Shown here: one piece after another, positions 7,473-13,534 of the stretch
How positions within the stretch are numbered: position 1 is the stretch's first letter
How the letters are laid out: the number at the start of each line of letters is the position of its first letter
NCBI GenBank assembly: GCA_021803405.1
Contig: JAJZLO010000014.1
Span: 1-18,572, forward strand
Reading direction: 5' to 3'
Origin: Microcaldota archaeon
Lineage (GTDB): Archaea > Micrarchaeota > Micrarchaeia > Micrarchaeales > CABMGC01
DNA length: 18,572 nucleotides
Position numbers and translations under genes: made by a program
The notes under the pieces: generated by a model
What the model was told of the DNA's origin: nothing
The model's database searches: none
The model's input: only the letters and a program-made list of their open reading frames with translations

Positions 7473-8432
7473 ATGGAAAGCGAAAGCATCTACGAAAACA
7501 AAACATTAAGCATATTGTTAATAACTGCTTCGATGGTGCTACTTGGCAGTGGGATATACAGCATACAGTTCTTTTCAACACAGTATGGAATAGGCGCAGG
7601 AGCTTTGATAACAAGCAATGCAGCAAATACAGCAATACCTACAATATTACAGTACAGCTCTTCACAGACAAATTTCTTCTATCAGGCAATACTTGAATCA
7701 TATTTAATAACTGTGCTTGGATTCATTCTTTTTATCATGGCATTCGTACTTTGGCTACATAGACAAAACGGCTATAAAAGATACATGAGAGTATATGTAC
7801 CAATCCATCTGATACTTACCATGATATACACTCTCCTGCTATTTGTTATTTATTCATCTTTTGATTTTAGCTCATATAGTGGCATACTGAATATAACTTA
7901 TATAGCAATTATTCTATCCTTTCTTTTTGACATATATTTAGGTTACAAAATTTACGAGATAGGAATAAAGAAAAAAATTACCAGCATCAATATAGTACCA
8001 TCAAAACCTTACTCGAACATGATAAAATTAAGGGATGAACTTTTTTCGACATTTTCTGGAGACATAGGAATTGTAGATAAACATTTCAATTCTCAAGCAT
8101 TGGAAAATTTACATAGACTACTTGGTGAAAACAATAAAATTAAAAAAATAACAATAATGACCTATAATGAGATGCTTGATTCATCATTCAGCAAGGAGTA
8201 TAGAGATTTGAAGAATGAATTAAAAAATATAGGAATAGAGTTGGAAGTGAGGCTAATGAAGCCCGAAGAAGCTGCAGAACAACATGAACGATTTATTTTT
8301 GATTCAGAATCAGCATATAAGATACCGCCATTAAATATAATAAACAAAAAAAGCGAGCATATAGTAAAGATGAGTAGAAGAGACGCAGTAAAGAGATTTG
8401 AAGAGCTCGTTTTTAACTCCACTAAGATATAG
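7473..8432 (+). CDS. Four-TM membrane protein with a degenerate phospholipase-D-like cytoplasmic domain
   Basis: The first half of this 319-residue protein is membrane-embedded, with hydrophobic segments at roughly 12-35, 76-96, 106-128 and 140-164. A Ser/Thr/Asn-rich loop (about 36-75) lies between the first two and is probably outside the cell. Residues about 170-319 form a soluble domain ending in HERFIFD (271-277) followed by AYKIPPLNIINKK. Together with the preceding alternation of strand and helix (KKITIMTYNEML, LKNIGIELEVRLM), this resembles the second half of phospholipase-D-fold domains, where HxK is followed by a short strand. The HxK lysine is Arg here (HER) and only one such motif exists, so it may be a non-catalytic binding module. 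The fold call is inference; the membrane layout is plain. M16 peptidase follows 69 bases downstream. Confidence 0.75.
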   Translation: MESESIYENKTLSILLITASMVLLGSGIYSIQFFSTQYGIGAGALITSNAANTAIPTILQYSSSQTNFFYQAILESYLITVLGFILFIMAFVLWLHRQNGYKRYMRVYVPIHLILTMIYTLLLFVIYSSFDFSSYSGILNITYIAIILSFLFDIYLGYKIYEIGIKKKITSINIVPSKPYSNMIKLRDELFSTFSGDIGIVDKHFNSQALENLHRLLGENNKIKKITIMTYNEMLDSSFSKEYRDLKNELKNIGIELEVRLMKPEEAAEQHERFIFDSESAYKIPPLNIINKKSEHIVKMSRRDAVKRFEELVFNSTKI

Positions 8433-8436
8433 GGAA

Positions 8437-8454
8437 TTTAAGTTATAACTTAAA
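8437..8454. repeat. Perfect 18-bp palindrome upstream of the M16 peptidase gene
   Basis: TTTAAGTTA is followed directly by its reverse complement TAACTTAAA. It begins 5 bases after the preceding stop and lies upstream of the AT-rich TATA region (about 8466-8480) of the next gene. It could be an operator or a 3'-end hairpin. Confidence 0.4.
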
Positions 8455-8501
8455 AATGTATTAAATATAATATAAAATATAAAAATACTTAATGTGATTT
8501 T

Positions 8502-9740
8502 ATGCAAAAAATGCTATCAACAATTTTAGAAAATAAAATGCCCGTTAATATTTATTCCTTTCCAGAACTTGAAACTGTTGGTATTTCAGTAGGGATAAAA
8601 TACGGTTCTGTAGATGAAAACCCAGAGATAAATGGTTCTGCACATTTCCTTGAACATATGATGTTCAAAGGAACAAGTAAACTGACATGGAAAGAAATAA
8701 ATGACCAAACAAAAGCAATTGGAGCTTATGCGAACGCAACAACCGATAGAGAGGCTACAAATTATATGTTTCAGGTACATAAATTATACATAGAAAAAAC
8801 TATGGATATACTTTCTAGCATGATATCAAACTCAATATTGCCTCAAAAGGAGTTTGAACTTGAACGCGGACCCATAATAAATGAAAATCTTATAAGAGAG
8901 GATAACCCCGAATATCTTTTTTATGATTATATGCCTAAGCTGCTTTTCAAAGGACATCCTGCCCAGATGCCCGTTGGAGGGAATAACAACGTAACTATTA
9001 AAAAAATAACAAGAGAGCATCTCTTCAATATATACAAAAAATATTATACCCCACAAAATATGGTTCTAACTATTTCAGGAGGCATAAGCATAGATAAGGC
9101 AAAAAAGTTAGCTGAGAAGTACTTTGGCAGCTATAATATGAAATTCAATTCGCCTAAAAGGAATAAATTTAATGGAAATAACAAATATAGGGCTATGACA
9201 GTTGAAAAAAGGGGCATAAAACAAGCCAAGCTTGCAATAGGATTCTCATGCCCTAGTTTTGATAGAAAAAAACTTGATGATTATGTAGCCATGATTCTTT
9301 CTAATGAGCTTTTGCAATATAGAATATATGAGGAGGTTAGGGAAAAACGTGGACTTTCATATGATCCACAATCAGTATACACAGCAGGAGAAACCATAGG
9401 TATGATTTCAGCTGAAGCTGGTACCGAACCAAAAAACATCGATTTAGTTAAAAAGATTATTTTAGATGAGTTTAAAAAGATGAGCGACGGAGAATTCACA
9501 GCAATAGAATTGGATAGAATGAGAACAGCAATAAAGATAAGGTACGAAACATTAAGGGAGCGTACTTTAGAGAGCGCAGTTGCGATATCTACTTCTGCTG
9601 TTATAAAAGGCATCCCTAACCTTTTCAATATAATTCCTAAACTAATAGGAAAAATAACTATCGATGATGTTAGAAGAGTTTCAAATAAAAATATAGATTG
9701 TGATAAATACAGTATGGTGCTTTTGAAACCAAAAGCATAA
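8502..9740 (+). CDS. M16 family zinc metallopeptidase (processing-peptidase type)
   Basis: This is a pitrilysin-superfamily protease. The inverted zinc motif HFLEH (48-52) supplies two His ligands and the catalytic Glu51. The third ligand is Glu128 in ERGPIINEN, 76 residues after His52, as expected for the family. The C-terminal half (about 215-412) is the second, non-catalytic lobe and keeps the characteristic REKRGLSYD (280-288). At 412 residues it matches the two-domain bacterial/mitochondrial processing-peptidase subfamily, which cuts peptides inside a closed chamber. There is no signal peptide, so it is probably cytoplasmic. GTGAT at 8494-8498 sits three bases before ATG. A single gene suggests a homodimer. 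The substrate is unknown. Confidence 0.94.
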   Translation: MQKMLSTILENKMPVNIYSFPELETVGISVGIKYGSVDENPEINGSAHFLEHMMFKGTSKLTWKEINDQTKAIGAYANATTDREATNYMFQVHKLYIEKTMDILSSMISNSILPQKEFELERGPIINENLIREDNPEYLFYDYMPKLLFKGHPAQMPVGGNNNVTIKKITREHLFNIYKKYYTPQNMVLTISGGISIDKAKKLAEKYFGSYNMKFNSPKRNKFNGNNKYRAMTVEKRGIKQAKLAIGFSCPSFDRKKLDDYVAMILSNELLQYRIYEEVREKRGLSYDPQSVYTAGETIGMISAEAGTEPKNIDLVKKIILDEFKKMSDGEFTAIELDRMRTAIKIRYETLRERTLESAVAISTSAVIKGIPNLFNIIPKLIGKITIDDVRRVSNKNIDCDKYSMVLLKPKA

Positions 9741-9752
9741 ATGGTACGTTAC

Positions 9753-9824
9753 AATAAATCCTTCTTTGTAAATTAGAGATTACGCATAGTGGTCTTTATG
9801 CATTATAAACAAAAGGGATTTATT
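9753..9824. terminator. Nested inverted repeats between convergent genes, candidate bidirectional terminator
   Basis: The outer arms are AATAAATCC-TTC-TTTGT (9753-9769) and ACAAAAGGGATTTATT (9809-9824), which pair except for one small internal mismatch. Inside the loop, GCATA (9784-9788) pairs with TATGC (9797-9801). The structure fills the gap between the M16 gene and the opposing regulator gene, so it could end transcripts from both sides. Confidence 0.4.
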
Positions 9825-9851
9825 AAAAATTGAAATTAAATTAACATATAG

Positions 9852-10133
9852 TTATTTTGATTTTTGAAATAGGGCTTCAAGCTCTGTTGCTATCTTAAAT
9901 ATTCGTTTGCCTTTTTCGGTTGTCTTGTATCCTATTGTTCTCCTGCCGGCTTTTGATCTTATTATAACCTCTTCTATAGCATTTATCTTTGAAAGTTCAT
10001 CAAGCCTCTTCGATACCGTAGCTGAGCTGAGCCGTTTATTCTTAACACTAATCTTAGTAAAATCATTAAACGTTTTTGGACCGTCCTCGTTTGCTGCTTT
10101 CAATATCTCGAGAATTCCTCTTATCATTACCAT
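9852..10133 (-). CDS. Small winged-helix transcriptional regulator, HxlR-like
   Basis: This is a 93-residue single-domain DNA-binding protein. The order of elements fits a winged helix of the HxlR/MarR-like group: first helix IRGILEILKAANEDGP, then FNDFTKISVKNKRLSSATVSKRLDELSKINAIEEV (helix-turn-helix with the recognition helix near 38-50), then the wing RSKAGRRTIGYKTTEKGKRIF and a closing helix. It is divergent from the VOC gene with about 190 bases between the starts, so it is a natural candidate to regulate that gene and itself. The AT-rich intergenic region has a TATA-like stretch (about 10143-10163) placed for a leaderless start at 10133. A start at the third codon is also possible. Confidence 0.85.
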   Translation of the reverse strand: MVMIRGILEILKAANEDGPKTFNDFTKISVKNKRLSSATVSKRLDELSKINAIEEVIIRSKAGRRTIGYKTTEKGKRIFKIATELEALFQKSK

Positions 10134-10323
10134 GTTAAAGTATAGTAAAATATAAGTATATAGAGCTTTTGCATAGAATAATATACTATAATAATAAATA
10201 ATAGTTTAGTTTCTAAAGTTTTATATCAAATTATATTATTTTATATTTAACTAAAGTATAATTTAAAATAGCAAAGTATTATATATAAGAATAGGTAAGC
10301 TTATATCACATAAGATGATAAAC
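10134..10323. promoter_or_regulatory. Divergent promoter region of the HxlR-like and VOC genes
   Basis: These 190 very AT-rich bases contain outward TATA-like elements for both genes: about 10143-10163 on the minus strand, and 10278-10289 (ATTATATATAAG) on the plus strand. The octamer AAAGTATA or AAAGTATT occurs at 10137, 10253 and 10273, next to both promoters. It may be the recognition element of the regulator; this is inference. Confidence 0.4.
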
Positions 10324-10791
10324 ATGAAAAATGAAGTAAATGAATTAATACATTTTGAAATACCTGCAAAGGATCCAGAAAAATTAAGAAAGTTTTATAC
10401 TGATGTTTTCGGATGGAAGTTTAAAAACTCCGCAGAACTGAACATGCAGTACTGGAGTATAGATACAGGAACTAAACATATCCCTGGAGTAAGCGGAGGC
10501 ATGTATAAAAAAGGAAGCGAGAATCAGACTCCTGTAAATTATATAAGTACTCCTGACCTTGATGAGTCTATGGCTGAAGTAGAAAGGGTAGGAGGTCATA
10601 TAACAGTCGGTAAAAAGGAAACTCCAGACCATGGTTCCACAGCCATAGGAACAGATCCAGAAGGCAATGCAATAGGATTGTTTGAGTCTAAAGATAGAGG
10701 TATGTTTAGGGCAAAAGGCAAGCAAAGCCAAAGCGGAGCGAATAGGATAAAATCAGATCAAAGAAACGACATGACAAAGGACAGTAAATAA
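10324..10791 (+). CDS. VOC superfamily (glyoxalase/bleomycin-resistance-like) protein
   Basis: This protein of about 155 residues has the paired beta-alpha-beta-beta-beta pattern of the vicinal oxygen chelate fold. It opens with LIHFEIPAKDPEKLRKFYTDVFGWKF, where the His is a usual metal ligand, then PGVSGGMY, and ends the fold with TDPEGNAIGLFES, where the Glu is the other usual ligand. Such proteins act as isomerases or dioxygenases, or bind toxic compounds. The specific reaction cannot be read here. A hydrophilic tail of about 35 residues rich in Lys, Ser, Gln and Asp follows the fold. An in-frame ATG at 10315 exists, but GATGAT at 10315-10320 suits ATG 10324 as ribosome-binding site. The divergent regulator suggests stress or ligand control. 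Confidence 0.88.
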   Translation: MKNEVNELIHFEIPAKDPEKLRKFYTDVFGWKFKNSAELNMQYWSIDTGTKHIPGVSGGMYKKGSENQTPVNYISTPDLDESMAEVERVGGHITVGKKETPDHGSTAIGTDPEGNAIGLFESKDRGMFRAKGKQSQSGANRIKSDQRNDMTKDSK

Positions 10792-10827
10792 CTGCAAATA
10801 ATAAAGTATTTGAGAATAAAAATTTGG

Positions 10828-10862
10828 GTTCTGAGAATAGTGTATAAACACAATTCTAGAAC
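10828..10862. terminator. Long stem-loop after the VOC gene
   Basis: GTTCT-GA-GAAT-A-GTGT (10828-10843) is mirrored by ACAC-A-ATTC-T-AGAAC (10848-10862) across a 4-base loop (ATAA). About 13 of 15 pairs match. It lies 36 bases after the VOC stop and 77 before the next start. A 3'-end hairpin is the simplest reading; an operator for the BofA-like genes is possible. Confidence 0.45.
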
Positions 10863-10939
10863 TTGAAAATAATTTGATTTAAGAATTTATAATAAAAATT
10901 AATGATTAAAAAATAATAAAATAAAAAAATGTGAAAACT

Positions 10940-11224
10940 ATGGTAGTAAAAACTGGACACGGAATAGGATTATTCTTGACTGTTATTTTAATAGCGATTA
11001 TATTTCTCTTTATCCTTCCACTTTCTGGAGGATTGTTATATTCGCTGTTGATTAATACAGTTGTCGGATTTATTGTAATATTTTTAGTAAATGCTATTTT
11101 TGGATTAGGGATAAAATACGATTTGCTTGTTTTGATCTTTGTAGCAATATTTGGGCTTCTTGCAGTTGCAGTTTTGATAATACTTAATTTGCTCGGAGTA
11201 GGAAAGAATAATAAAATGAGATAG
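10940..11224 (+). CDS. Small BofA-like integral membrane protein, copy 1
   Basis: This membrane protein of about 94 residues has three hydrophobic stretches. Its second half, INTVVGFIVIFLVNAIFGLGIKYDLLVLIFVAIFGLLAVAVLIILNLLG, follows the BofA pattern: Asn plus Gly in the first helix, Asn in the middle, and Gly near the start of the last helix. BofA in Bacillus inhibits the SpoIVFB protease. BofA-like proteins are also widespread in archaea, where no role is established to my knowledge. The frame could start at GTG 10931, but that GTGA is better read as the ribosome-binding site for ATG 10940, five bases on. The second copy starts 7 bases after this stop, so they are co-transcribed. Confidence 0.75.
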   Translation: MVVKTGHGIGLFLTVILIAIIFLFILPLSGGLLYSLLINTVVGFIVIFLVNAIFGLGIKYDLLVLIFVAIFGLLAVAVLIILNLLGVGKNNKMR

Positions 11225-11231
11225 TTGTAGT

Positions 11232-11513
11232 ATGTTGAATACGTTATTTAGTATTGTTTTAGGACCATTGATATCAGAGATAGTTATAATTGCTGCAATT
11301 CTGCTAGTACTATTCGTTATCTTTAAATTTGGAAATATAATTCTTGGGCTGATATTAAATAGCGTACTTGGTATTATTGCAATTTATTTGGTTAATATTT
11401 TTTTTAATTTAGGAATAGCTTATAATCTAATTACTTTAATTGTCGTTGCAATATTTGGGCTTCCGGTAGTTGCGATAATAATAATTCTTAAATTAATAGG
11501 GATATCAATTTGA
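11232..11513 (+). CDS. Small BofA-like integral membrane protein, copy 2
   Basis: This 93-residue paralogue of the preceding gene shares the same layout and key positions (LNSVLGIIAIYLVNIFFNLGIAYNLITLIVVAIFGLPVVAIIIILKLIG). Here the last helix is preceded by GLPVVA, closer to the canonical BofA GxPG-type turn than copy 1. The N-terminal helix differs between the copies, and copy 1 has an extra hydrophilic N-terminus. The tandem arrangement implies duplication with divergence, and possibly a heteromeric membrane complex. There is no strong ribosome-binding site (GAGATAGTTG upstream), so translation may depend on coupling. Confidence 0.72.
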   Translation: MLNTLFSIVLGPLISEIVIIAAILLVLFVIFKFGNIILGLILNSVLGIIAIYLVNIFFNLGIAYNLITLIVVAIFGLPVVAIIIILKLIGISI

Positions 11514-11628
11514 TTTTAATGAATTTAATAGATGAAAATAATGGAACAAACAAAACATCCTGGACAATCAAGAGAAAAATCAATTAATAAATAAAAATAA
11601 GTCATGGATAAAGATGCAGGTTGAGAAA

Positions 11629-11817
11629 TTACCTCAGGTATCTCGATGAAAAACCTGCCACCCAAACAACTACACCAACGAGGATAAGGTCCCAACCTGA
11701 GCTTACTTCTGCCTGATTTGGTGTTGACAGATTATATCCTGCTAAGAGCAATATGACACCTAGTACAACAAGAAGAGCAGCAAAACCAAAAGCTACAACT
11801 TTAACATTTATACTCAT
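11629..11817 (-). CDS. Small two-TM membrane protein (accessory operon, third gene)
   Basis: This 62-residue protein has two hydrophobic helices (about 6-28 and 43-57) joined by a polar loop (STPNQAEVSSGWD). It ends in a basic tail (SSRYLR), which suggests a cytoplasmic C-terminus. It starts 12 bases after the stop of the preceding minus-strand gene, with GAGGTT as ribosome-binding site. No family is recognised. Its place at the end of a three-gene operon makes it a likely partner of the neighbouring unknown protein. Confidence 0.68.
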   Translation of the reverse strand: MSINVKVVAFGFAALLVVLGVILLLAGYNLSTPNQAEVSSGWDLILVGVVVWVAGFSSRYLR

Positions 11818-11829
11818 TTAACAACCTCA

Positions 11830-12159
11830 TTATAACTGATTCAGAAGATCAGGAAACCATCTATCTACATCTCCGATATCATCTTCTATCAATGCTGTGC
11901 CAACACCAAGACCCATAACTGACAAAGCATTTATTGAGTCGTCATCAGAGCACATGCCAATCAAGCATATGCCACTTAGAAACAATCCTGCAAGTCCGTG
12001 ATGTACCCCGTACTTATTGTTTGTAGTGTCAAGGTAGAAAGGTTGTTGATTTTCAGGTGATAGATTTCTATAATAGTCAGTTGTAGCGGTTCCGATAAGA
12101 TGTCCAAACTTAAACAGATTTGCTGCTGTATTTTGCTTAGCTTCTATCTCATTGACCAT
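11830..12159 (-). CDS. Unknown protein with HHG and DDIGD motifs (accessory operon, second gene)
   Basis: This 109-residue protein has no firm family. After a polar N-terminal half it has HHGLAGLFLSGICLIGMC (53-70) and then LSVMGLGVGTALIEDDIGDVDRWFPDLL (79-106). These are two hydrophobic Gly-rich segments that could be membrane hairpins or a buried core. The conserved-looking His-His and Asp-Asp pairs at the segment edges could bind metal; this is speculation. It lies between a nuclease-like gene and a small membrane protein on the same strand, with 15 bases to the gene upstream and 12 to the one downstream. Small proteins of this kind often occur in archaeal mobile elements, which fits the context but does not prove it. 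Confidence 0.65.
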   Translation of the reverse strand: MVNEIEAKQNTAANLFKFGHLIGTATTDYYRNLSPENQQPFYLDTTNNKYGVHHGLAGLFLSGICLIGMCSDDDSINALSVMGLGVGTALIEDDIGDVDRWFPDLLNQL

Positions 12160-12174
12160 TAAACCATCTCAATA

Positions 12175-12489
12175 TTATGTCCTTACTCTCTTCCTGTTCC
12201 AGTTCCCAAGAGAAACTACTCTGTCTACTCTTCCGTTTTCATAATGTACGTACTGAGCAAAGTCTTTCCTTTCTTTAGCGAGATGCCTAAGGTCTCTGCG
12301 GCCACTAGAATCAAGAGATGCGCTACTAGACTTAACCTGCGTATATGTCTTTGTGCCACTTGGCGAAATAGAATATATGTCTGCTGGTCCTCTGCTTCCT
12401 GCACTCCTTCTAATGTTTGTATGGCCATGACCTTGTAGCCATCCCATTACCTTCCTTTCTGCAATTCTTCCTTTTCTATAAAGGTTCAT
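12175..12489 (-). CDS. Small PD-(D/E)xK-fold nuclease, Hjc/Mrr-like (accessory operon, first gene)
   Basis: This 104-residue protein begins KGRIAERKVMGWLQGHGHTNIRRSAGSRGPADIYSI. This matches the start of the archaeal Holliday-junction resolvase and restriction-endonuclease-like fold: Glu in the first helix, then RxxGSxGxxD. The second catalytic element is TYTQVKSS, where QxK replaces the resolvase ExK. Gln at this place is familiar from Mrr-type nucleases. It then has a basic region (RRDLRHLAKERKDF), and the protein is strongly basic overall. Likely a DNA nuclease or DNA-binding relative, but the substrate is unknown. GGTG (12495-12498 on the minus strand) precedes ATG by five bases, and a TATA-like CTTTTATA lies at 12521-12528. 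Confidence 0.75.
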   Translation of the reverse strand: MNLYRKGRIAERKVMGWLQGHGHTNIRRSAGSRGPADIYSISPSGTKTYTQVKSSSASLDSSGRRDLRHLAKERKDFAQYVHYENGRVDRVVSLGNWNRKRVRT

Positions 12490-12520
12490 TATAACACCGA
12501 GATAATATTAGACCTACTAA

Positions 12521-12528
12521 TATAAAAG
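12521..12528 (-). promoter_or_regulatory. TATA box of the nuclease operon
   Basis: CTTTTATA on the minus strand is centred about 35 bases before ATG 12489. The leader would be around ten bases and would carry GGTG. Confidence 0.5.
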
Positions 12529-12541
12529 CCCTTTTCTATAA

Positions 12542-12564
12542 TTTCTATAATGATATTTTAGAAA
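12542..12564. promoter_or_regulatory. Inverted repeat in the divergent accessory promoter, candidate operator
   Basis: TTTCTA (12542-12547) and TAGAAA (12559-12564) form an imperfect 23-bp palindrome with further matches inside the spacer. A third half site, TTTCTATAA, starts near 12533. It lies between the two divergent TATA boxes, so the winged-helix protein at 12629 could bind here. That link is inference. Confidence 0.35.
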
Positions 12565-12599
12565 CTCTAAAGTTAATTGTTTATAATATTAAGTAAAGG

Positions 12600-12608
12600 T
12601 ATATATAT
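12600..12608 (+). promoter_or_regulatory. TATA box of the wHTH/Panacea-like/MazF-like operon
   Basis: TATATATAT, preceded by AAGTAAAGG (BRE-like), is centred about 25 bases before ATG 12629. Transcription would start at or next to the start codon, giving a leaderless first gene. No ribosome-binding site is visible, which agrees. Confidence 0.6.
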
Positions 12609-12628
12609 CTTCCTCTTCATAGATACTT

Positions 12629-12976
12629 ATGATGACTATCGTAATTGAAAACAACAACGGCCTTCCATCTTCTTTGGACAAGAATTACAGACGTTTATTG
12701 CTTTATGCAAGGATAAGCACATTAGCAATGCTAGACTATTACGGCAAAGATGGCTTGTCTTATCAGGATATAAAAGACACGCTCAAGCTTGAGGACGGTT
12801 CACTTGCACCAAACCTGCTGTGGCTTAGAAACCACAAATATATTCGCTCTGAAGATACCAAGGTTGATGAGAAAACGATTGTTGTATACTATATAGAAGA
12901 TAATGGCAGGAAAGCCTACAATGAAATCAAATCATGGCTAGTTCGTATATTACATCCAAATGATCAAAAGGAATAA
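12629..12976 (+). CDS. Winged-helix DNA-binding protein, first gene of a toxin-antitoxin-like operon
   Basis: This 115-residue protein has one winged-helix domain: YRRLLLYARISTLAMLDYYG, then LSYQDIKDTLKLEDGSLAPNLLWLRNHKYIRSED (helix-turn-helix with LEDGSLAPNLLWL as recognition helix), then a wing with TIVVYYIEDNGRKAYNEI. The pattern resembles the HTH_34/ArsR-like group common in archaea. The first residues (MMTIVIENNNG) are variable, and the second ATG at 12632 is an alternative start. The next gene begins 2 bases after this stop, so the products are made together. As a dedicated regulator it probably represses the operon, possibly through the repeat at 12542-12564. Confidence 0.82.
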   Translation: MMTIVIENNNGLPSSLDKNYRRLLLYARISTLAMLDYYGKDGLSYQDIKDTLKLEDGSLAPNLLWLRNHKYIRSEDTKVDEKTIVVYYIEDNGRKAYNEIKSWLVRILHPNDQKE

Positions 12977-12978
12977 AC

Positions 12979-13527
12979 ATGAAAACCCAAACCAAAAAAT
13001 TTATAGCATATCTGAATTTGCTAGACGTGAAGATAGATAGCGATAAATTCGAATATAGAATTAAAGCGCAGAAGCTAGCGTATATAATCCAAAAACTTGT
13101 CGGAAAGACTCTGTATGGAGATTTTAACTTTTATATAAGAGGTCCATATTCTCGCGAGTTGGCAAAAGAATATTTTAACTATAAAGACGACTTTGTAAAA
13201 GGCAGAAGTGATTCAGAATTAACTAATGAAGAAAAGGAGGAGATAAAGCAGGCATTGCCACTGCTAAAAGAGTTAAGCCAAAAAGAATTAGAAATAATTG
13301 CGAGTCTGCTCTATTTGAAGGAGAAAGGATTCGATGAAAACCAAGCAGAGATCAAGCTTAAAGAACTTAAATCACATCTGAAATCAGAGGAGATTTGGAG
13401 AGGTTCAAACACGATTAAGAAGCTCTTCCTGACTGAGAAGCTTAGGGCAACAATAATGAGCTCTCTTGAAAATGAAACAGAGGAGTGGGATAGCATAAGC
13501 AACGAGAGCTTGCGAAAGTTCGAGTAG
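12979..13527 (+). CDS. Panacea/SocA/YwgA-like protein, probable antitoxin
   Basis: The first third of this 182-residue protein carries the hallmark of this group: RIKAQKLAYIIQKLVG (27-42), then DFNFYIRGPYSRELAKEY (48-65), equivalent to the QKLxYLL ... FxxYxyGPYSxEL pattern of YwgA and Panacea (DUF4065) proteins. Panacea domains are known antitoxin modules that neutralise many unrelated toxins. The rest is helical and charged (about 75-182), perhaps the toxin-binding part. It sits directly before a MazF-like gene, with 7 bases between stop and start. That is the classic antitoxin-toxin order. The family match is by eye, and antitoxin function is inference from domain and context. Confidence 0.8.
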   Translation: MKTQTKKFIAYLNLLDVKIDSDKFEYRIKAQKLAYIIQKLVGKTLYGDFNFYIRGPYSRELAKEYFNYKDDFVKGRSDSELTNEEKEEIKQALPLLKELSQKELEIIASLLYLKEKGFDENQAEIKLKELKSHLKSEEIWRGSNTIKKLFLTEKLRATIMSSLENETEEWDSISNESLRKFE

Positions 13528-13534
13528 TGGGATA

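Noticed and set aside
11541..11594. 17-codon ORF (start MEQTKHPGQ) with GATGA upstream
   Set aside because: Too short to separate from chance, with no promoter-like element close by.
11514..11628. Search for a copy of the tRNA 3' end (attachment-site repeat) at the left edge of the accessory stretch
   Set aside because: No sequence resembling the T-arm and acceptor 3' end was seen here by eye, so no att site is claimed.
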